Origin: Lachnospiraceae bacterium
GTDB lineage: Bacteria > Bacillota_A > Clostridia > Lachnospirales > Lachnospiraceae
NCBI GenBank assembly: GCA_017542725.1
Contig: JAFXWR010000232.1
Coordinates: forward strand, 1 to 13,994
Length of the DNA stretch: 13,994 bases
Reading direction: 5' to 3'
Position 1 is the stretch's first letter; the number at the start of each line of letters is the position of its first letter. The notes below the pieces were generated by a model. That model was not told the DNA's origin and did not search any database. It saw only the letters and a list, made by a program, of their open reading frames with translations. The position numbers and the translations under genes are program-made. Positions 1 to 9,400 of the stretch are shown one piece after another.

Positions 1-420
1 AATAACTATGGTGATCTAACTATAAAAGATAATTATGTAAAGTGCAATGCAAGTGGCGATAGAAATTATAGTGCACTTAGAATGATAGGCAATGATTCTT
101 ATCTTAATATAGGAAGTGGTACAAGTAAGATTTATTCACCAATAGCAACAGCAGCTAATGTAAAAACATACGGTGTATATTCTACAAAAGACATTTTTAT
201 AAGACAACTTGCAGGAACTACATTTAATGAAAACAATTACTTTGATGATATCATTATAACACCTGATGTTTCAGTTACAGAAAGAGCTGGAACTATAATG
301 AATACAGGATTCATTAAGTCAACAGAGGTAGCAGAAAAATCATTTAAAGCATCTACATACAGCAATGCTTATTTTAAAGCATATAAAGGTAGAAACAATA
401 ATGTAGTTATAGGTGTGAGA
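1..420 (+). repeat. Conserved tail of an upstream supermodule (repeat copy 0, partial)
   Basis: Begins in the last beta-helix strand (YGDLTIKDNY) and runs through TTFNENNYF, EVAEKSFKASTYSN and AYKGRNNNVVIGVRK. The same landmarks recur at about 2284-2688, 4987-5397 and 7339-7776. This shows that at least one more supermodule, or part of one, lies before the window. This copy diverges between the TFNEN and AEKSF landmarks, where copies 1 and 2 carry ALSSGTGIVMAN. Confidence 0.85.
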
Positions 421-3400
421 AAAGTCAACTTTGACTTCAATGTGCCAGCAGGAAAGACAATAGCCACAAATAGTTATCCTGAATACAAGCTCATAGGTGG
501 AGCAACTATATCAAAGATTGATAAGGCTACATTTAAAGTGGATGGTTATGCATTTATGGGATGGACTTTTGAAAGAAAGGATCCATCTTCAACAACGTCT
601 GTGGATGTGCGAAATGGAGGAAATCTTGATACACCATTTGGAACAAATGAATTAAGTGGTGAGTGGACACTTTATGCACTATGGGGCAATCATAGACATA
701 AGGTCTGCGGCACAGCAACAAATTCTGAGTGTGATCACGACAATGTTCATCTTGGCACTCACTCAGAGATTTTAACTTATGAAGAATTGACAGAAGAGAC
801 AACATTTGTATCAGGTGGAGCATATTACTTAACTAGTGATTTGGAAATCAATAGAACTATAAATGTAACAGGCACAGTTTATATTTGCTTAAATGGATTT
901 ACACTTAATAATGTAGCATTTATAGGAACAAGTGCTGATAGTGCAGTATATATTTGTAATTGTCAAGAGAGTGAAGCAAATATGACTCAAATTGATTCTG
1001 TAGAAGAATTATTTAGAGATATGCATACTTATATGTATTCTGTAGGCGGAAGAATAAATGCATCTACAAAAATGATTAATCATAGACTAAATGCTGGATA
1101 TAATTTTGAGGCATACAATGTATTGTTTAAACCTGTTGATGGATTTGTATATACTGTCACAGATGGTAGTTTGACAGGTCAAAATGATGCATATAGAAAT
1201 AAAACTATCTTTTCAAATGTAATAATAACTGGATATACAACTACTTGTCTGATATCAGATAATTCAGCTGATGCTACAGTCAATGGTTACTTTGGCTTGT
1301 TTGATTCAGTCATTACTGGCAATAATATCACAGGTAGAGGAATTATAATGAATGGTGGTGGAAAATTTGATGTTGAAAATACTATAATAAGCAACAATGA
1401 ATTAAGACCATCTGCTGCTGGTTCTGCTATAGGTATTCATCAGAGAAATGCAACGGGAATAATGAACATATCAAGCACATCAGTAGTTAATAATATATAT
1501 GTGCCAAGTGGAGCTGTTCATGCAAGACTCATATACACTAATGGTGGAACAATTAATATATCATCATCATCAATTGCTAATAATAATGTGACACATATTT
1601 TTGACCACGATACAGGATACCTAACACTTAATGATGTAAAAATTAATTCAAATACTATAAATAATAATATAATACATCAAGTCGGCGGAAACATAAAAAT
1701 AGATAAGTCAAGTATCAATAATAATGTTGTGAATGAATATGCAATAAATTCAAGAAACGGCTCATTTATCATTAGTAGTTCAGAAATGAGTGAAAATACG
1801 ATTAATGATATTGCAATTAATTTGACTAACTCAAGATTTACAGCAGAAAAAGTAGATATTAAAGAGAGCACAATGTCTAACATATTAAAAGCTGTATCTG
1901 GTAGTGTAGTTATAGCATCAGCTTCACATATTTCAAGTAATAGGGTACTGGCCAATAAACATTCTACAGAAACAACAAATGAAGCGATTGATATTAATAA
2001 TTCTACTTTTGATGTATATGGCGATAGTAGTGTAGATAATACGATATCATCTGCAAGATCAATAATTTATGTTAGTGCATCATCTACACTCAATATTAAG
2101 AAAGATGCTAAGTTTGTATTTGCATCAAACTCTACACAACTTCATGTACTTGCTATGACAGCTTCATCTGTCAATGTAGAAGAAGACGGAACTCTTGAGT
2201 TTAGTGGCAATATTGTAAAATCACTTGATGCAAATACAATTGAAGCAATATATGACAATGATGGCACTAGCACTGCTAACATATATGGAAACTTAACAAT
2301 AATTAATAATGAGTTTGAAGATACAAATGGATTGACAAATGTAGCAACTTCATTTAGAAACCCAAATAATTCAACATTAAAAATAGGTAATGGAAAAGTA
2401 TTAATACATGATATTAAGCCAAGTAGAGAAGCTGATAAAGATGTAAATCACTACGGCCTGTATTCAGCTATGAATAGCTTTATGACACAAGCTACAGGAA
2501 CATCATTCAATGAAGAGAACTATATTGAAAACGTAGCACTAAGTAGCGGTACTGGCATTGTGATGGCAAATGATAATTTTGTAAAGGATACATTAGTTGC
2601 TGAAAAATCATTTAAGGCATCAACAATAAGTAATGCAAATTATAAAGCATATAAAGGAAATCGCAACAATGTAGTTATCGGTATAAGAAAAGTAAACTTT
2701 GACTTTAATGCACCAGTAGGTAAAGTGGTTGCTACAAATAGTTATCCTGAATACAAATTAGTAGGTGGTGCTACTTTATCACATATTGATAGAGCAACTA
2801 TGACTACTGATGGATACTTCTTCCTTGGATGGACTTATGATAGAAGAGAAGCAACTACATCTGCACTTGCAAAAGCCGATATAAGAGATGGCGGTTATCT
2901 AGATACTGCATTTGGTGCAGATGAATGTAATCAAGAGTGGACACTTTATGCATACTGGGGAACTCATACACACAAAATTTGCGGACTTGCTTCTGGTTCT
3001 GAATGTAACCACGATGCAGGATATACAAGTAGTCATACAAAAGTTATATCTTATGAACCATTTAAAGCAACTATGTCGACACTCACATCAGGTAAAGGAT
3101 ATGTGCTTACTTCTGATTGCAATGTAAATAGAACATATACAATTGCTGGCACAGTATATCTATGCTTAAATGGATATGCACTTAACAATGTGGCATTTAC
3201 TGGCACAGATGCAAATAGTGCAATCTATATATGTAATTGTAGTACTGAAGAGGCAAATGTTACTCAATTATCTTCACAAAATAACTTGTTTGAGGATATT
3301 AATACTTATGTATATGGAACAGGTGCAAGAATTAATTTCACAACAAAATATATAAACAGAAGACAAACTTGTGGCGACTTTGAAGTATATAATGCAAAAT

Positions 3401-6400
3401 TTGTACCAATAGCAGGATGGACAAATGTAGGTTCTGTAGAACAATATGCAATAGTAGATGAAGGGACAAATAATATTTTAAAGAGAACTACATTCTCAAA
3501 TGTTGTGCTAGATGGATATACTACAAGGATACTCGTATCAAACAATGGTTCTAATACAAACAATACTTTCACAATACATAACTCAGAGTTTATTAATAAC
3601 ACCGTTATTACTTCAGATGGTACAAGTAATGCTTCAGGCATTATATATAATACTGCAGGTAAATATAATATTGATAATATAAAAATAAGTGGCAACAATT
3701 TTGAAGGTAATAATAAAGCGGCTATAAATCAACCTGGCGGCTTAGGATCTATCAATATTAAGAACAGTATAATAGACAACAATAGATCAACAGGTACTTC
3801 TGCTACTACAAGACCATATTTATTAAATGCAGGGCAAGGAAAAATCAATGTATCAAGTATTTCTATAACAAATAATACTAATATAGAGAAGCTTATAAAC
3901 AGTGTGAACTCTAGTGTAAACATTGATAGAGCATATATTTATAATAATACATTTAGAGGAGCAGTCATCGAAATTGATGCTCAATCAGTTCTCAATATGT
4001 CAAATATAAATATGACAAGTAATACAAGTAATATTAGATATTTATATAATTCGGGAACTGCGACGATATCAGATATGGTATTTGACAACAACAAAGTTAC
4101 AAGTGCGACGGGAACTGACTCAAGGTCTATATTTGACAATTATAAGATTCTTACGATTGATAGAGCAACATTTAGCAATTTAACTACTACTGCTCATTTA
4201 CTGCATAGCGATAGCACAGACTCATTTACTGGTAAAAACATTAATATAATCAACAACACAGTTCAAAATGACTTGTTTAACATTGCTGATAATAGTTTCA
4301 AGTTAGAAGATGTTGTTATAAAAGATAACAATATAATAAACAATTTAGTAAATGTTCGTTCAGGAGCAAGAACTGTTGAATTTAATAATGTAGATATTAA
4401 AAACAATACTGTTCAATTACATTTGATTTATCAAGCAACTGGAACATTTAACATAAAGAACACCAATATAGAAAATAATATTGTTAATAGGCGAATAGCT
4501 TATGTAAGTGGTAGCACACTCAATATGGAAAAAGTATCTATTGATAATAATACAACATATAATGGTGCACTATATGCGACAGAGAATAGTTTTGTAAAAG
4601 CAAGTGCTTCAACGATAACAAATAATACAACAACATACACAGGAGATGACGGTTCTAACTTTATCTTAATAGAAAAGTCAACTATGACTGTATATGGCAA
4701 TTCTGAAATTTTAAATAATGATGCTTCAAGCTTAGGAAATGCATCAGTTATAAAGGTTGTAAGCAGAGCAGCAAGTAGAACTGCTGAATTAAAGATTGAA
4801 GATGGTGGCTCATTAAAGATAGCATCTAACTCAATAACAAAGTATAGTATATTGAATGTGGCAGAATATGGTAAACTAAGTATAAATGAAAATGCTGATG
4901 CACAAATAACAAAGAATGTTGTGAAAGTAGTAGATGATAGTACATCTTGTGTGAGACTTCAGGAAACAAATTCAAAAATAGATGCCTATGGTAGTCTTAT
5001 TATAAAAGACAATTATTATAGCTATGCTGGAACAAATTCATATGATGTATCAGCCTTGAGAGTATCTCTTGCAGCAACAGCGAGATTCAATATAGGTAGC
5101 AAGAAAGTACAAATTTATAAGATGCTACCTTATGAAGGTATGACTACAACACTTAAACCATATGGAATGTATTCAACTATACAAAGTTTCATGACTCAAC
5201 TTCCTGGCACTACATTCAATGAAGAAAACTATTTTGAAGATATCGCACTTAGCAGCGGTACTGGTATAGTGATGGCTAATAATAACTTCATAAAAGATAC
5301 TTTAGTTGCTGAGAGGTCATTTAAGGCAGCTACTTATAGCAACGCAGATTATCGAGCTTATAAAGGTGCAAACCAAAATGTAGTAATCGGTATAAGAAAA
5401 ATTAAATACGACTTTAATGCTCCGGAAGGTAAGACAATAGCAACTAATAGTTATCCTGAGTATAAATATGTAGGCGGCGCAACAGTATCAAAGATTGATA
5501 AAGCTACATTTACAGCTGATGGATATACATTCCTTGGTTGGACAAAGGATAGAAGAAAAGCTACAACATCTATATCACATAATGTAGATGTTAAAGATGG
5601 TGGTAATTTTGATACTGCATTTGGAACTGATGAATTAAACGAGGAGTGGACACTTTATGCATACTGGGGAACTCACACACATAAAGCATGCGGAACAGAG
5701 GCAGGAGTAGAATGTAATCATGACAATGAACATATAGGTTCACACACAGATGTCATTTACTATGAACCACTTCTTGATACTATGACAACACTTGAATCAG
5801 GAAAAGGATATTATCTAACTAGCACAGCAAGTGTAGCAAGAGCATTTAATATAGCTGGAACTGTATATATCTGCTTAAATGGATATGCACTTAAAAATGT
5901 GGCATTTAGAGGCAACTCATCAAATGACAAAGTGTATATATGTAACTGTAGCTCTGATGAAGCTGCTGTTACTCAACATCCAGATGCTTCAAATGATGTT
6001 ATGTTCTATAATTTGACAGCTAAAATCTACGGAACAGGAAATAAGATAAACTTCACTACAAAATATCTTGCAATACGAGAGTATGCAAATGATTTTGAAG
6101 CTTATAATGCATACTTCACAGGAGTTTCTGGCTGGTCACCAGCAACATCAGCTACTCATCAAGCAGTATTTGATGGTGCATCAAATGCATATGAGAGACA
6201 TGCTACATTATCAAATGTGACATTTGAAGGATATAGAAGTGATGTGATAGTGTCAAATATTAGTGGCTCACAAAATTCAACATTATATATCAATAATTCA
6301 AAAATAATAAATAATGAAATTACTGGTGCTGGAGGTATATATAATACAAATGGTATATATACAATTAATAACACATTGATAAACAACAATACTATAACTG

Positions 6401-9400
6401 ATACCTATACACTTATAAGACAAAATAATTTTGCGAGTGGAAAAATCAATATTTATAATTCGAAAATAGAGAACAACAATGAGTCAGGTATAAGAAATAG
6501 CTTACTTATATATTGTGAAGCGGGAACTATCAATATATCAACAGTATCAATAGTAAACAATAAATCAGCATACGTAATGAGAATTGCAGAAGCTGGCGCA
6601 AAAATGGATGTCAATAATGTGACTATAAAAGACAATACTGTAAATGCTTATTTGATAAGAAATAATCATGCAAGTGCTACATTTAATTTAAGCAATGCAG
6701 ATATTAAGGACAACAACTCAAGTGAATACTTCATATACAATGAAGGCACTATGAGCATCAAAGATTCAAGGATTGATAATAATAACGATACTGCTCATAC
6801 ACTTGTATATACTATTAGAGCATTGACATTAGATAATGTAAAATTCACAAATAATAATAGCAGCAATTCATTGCTTAAGACAAATAGTGGTGCAATATTA
6901 AATGTTAAAAACTCAGTTATAGCAAGTAACTCTACTACTGACCCAATAATTTACAATGGCAATGACGGAGCAGCTACTTTAACCCTTGAAAATGCAGATA
7001 TTTATAATAACCGTGTCCCTGCTGGAACTGACAAATCAATAATACATAGTGAAAGATCAGGAGGAAGTGTTACATTTAAAGGCGACAACAATATTTATAA
7101 AAACTCAAGTACAAAAATTATTAGTATTGATAGACATAATATTAATTTTGAAAATTCAAATACTAAGATATATGAAAACGAAGCTGAAGAGCAACTAGTT
7201 ATAGTGATGGATGCAAATACAAATATTGATGCTTCATCTACACTTGATATTTCAAATAACACAACAAGAAGAATATCGGGTTCATCGTCATTCTTATCTA
7301 TAGGAAATAGTACTGCTGGTTCATCAATAGTAAATGTCCTTGGTAATTTGAATATAATAGGCAATACGGTTTTAGTTGACTCAGATTATACACCTACTGC
7401 AATAAATGCTAGTCCAGCAGGATTATATACTGGTCTTAGAACACAAGTTTATATGGGTAATGGTGCTATAAAGGTTTATGGAAATACAATAACAGATGAT
7501 ACTAAGAGATTTAACAAGATGTATCAATGGTATAGTAAGAATGTAAATCCTTATATTTTCCAGACAGCCGGAACTACATTTAATGAAGAAACATTAATTG
7601 ATGGTATAGGATATATAAATGGAACAGGAACTATAGTTGCAAATGATAACTTCATAAAGGATAATGAAGTGGCTGAAAAATCATTTATTGCGGCAACTTA
7701 TAGTGAGTATTTTGCTAATGGTGCAGACTTTAGAGCATATAAAGGTGCTGACAATAATGTAGTTATCGGCATAAGAAAAGTTTACTTTGATAAGAATATA
7801 CCAGCTGGACAACATATAACTAAAGGTAATATTGCTACTATGAATATCGCAGGTAAGGTATCAGTAACATTACCTGAAGTAACTATGAGTACAGAAGACT
7901 ATGAACTTATAGGTTGGTCATATGCACCACAGACTCCAGACCCTACGGGAGCAGTAGTGCCAGCAGTTGATATTGCGAATGGTGGAACATTTGATATGCC
8001 AATAACTGAAGTAGAAAAGACATTATATGCAGTATGGTTTAAGGATTGTATAGTAATTGACTATAATCCATCAACTCCATCATCAGTTCGTAGTGAGTAT
8101 AAAAATGAACTTACAAGTGAACTTAAAAAGGCAACTATGAGTTTGCTGCTTAAGACTAAAGGAACTATAAGTATAATTGAAAGCCCATATACAATAGATG
8201 GATATACATTTAAAGGTTGGGCACTCACACCAGTCGGAAGAGTAGAAGCAGATACATATGTACTTGACGCAACTTATCAACCAAATAATATAGTAACTTA
8301 TGATGATATGCTTGCAGCACACCCAAGTAAGACTGTAAATCTCTATGCAGTATGGGTAAGAGATACATATAAAGTAACTATCCATGCAAATGATGTAAGA
8401 GAAGGAAATGGTACTTCAACAGGTTCGTTAAATGGATTGACAACAGTTACTAAGACATTTGACATGAGATATGATTCGACATTTGAAGAAGTAGGCGGCA
8501 GTGGTTCTGCAGGCGCGAGCCCACTCTTACCAACAAATGGCTCAAGAACTGGCTACACTTACAATGGCGAATGGGCAAAGACTAAAAATATAAGAATAGA
8601 AGATAGAGCATCTTGGTCAGAAACACATGCTACAGATGTATATAAGAATGATTCGGTATATAGACTTGCCACAGAATCAATCTTGTATGCTAACTGGATT
8701 AATAAAAAATATAATGTGACACTTCACGCAAATGATGATAGAGAAGGTGATGGTAATACAAGAGGAAGTATCATAGCAGGTGATATTGCTACAGTATCTT
8801 ATCCTATCTACTATGATGCTACTATGTCATTTGTGCCAAAGAATGGAACTAGAACTGGTTATACTTATGGTGGTGTAACACTTGCTAAAGTACTAATAAA
8901 GAATAGAAAGAAAGCACCAACTGTAGCTACTGCAACATCACTTTATAATTATGAAAGTGATAGAGATTTGTATGTAAACTGGATAAATAATGAATTCAAA
9001 TTGATTGTTGATCTTAATGATGGAAAAGCTGGAACTCTTAAGACAGGAGATGAACTGATAGCATACTATGATGCAGTTTATCCATTTAAGTGGAAAGAAG
9101 GTGCGAGCGACATATATGATAAAGTAATAGATACACCAACTAAGGCATATAGTGAATTCCACTTCTTTGTAGAAGAAGCAAATAAAAATGTCGCAACATG
9201 GTCAGATTTACTTACAAAGGCAGAGCATGATAATTTATACGCATTATATGCTGTAGGAAAAGATATTTGCACTCTTACATCAGATCAAGAGATAGCAGCA
9301 TGGTTCTCTCCTTCAAAGTTTGATGTAGAGCTTGATGGTAATGGTGGAACATTTAACAAAAAATCTATCATGACATTAAATGTGCCTTATACATATGAGG

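Noticed and set aside
82..84. ATG at base 82 as the start of the giant gene
   Set aside because: The 27 codons before it are open and align with homologous codons of later repeat copies; no ribosome binding site precedes it.
2912..3355. Plus-strand alternative-frame open frames of 61-71 codons inside the surface gene
   Set aside because: They overlap the conserved Cys/His and CLNGY coding region in another frame and show no family resemblance.
421..7776. Periodic repeats as a CRISPR array or insertion sequences
   Set aside because: The periods are kilobases long, in frame and protein-coding, with no short palindromic repeats or transposase features.
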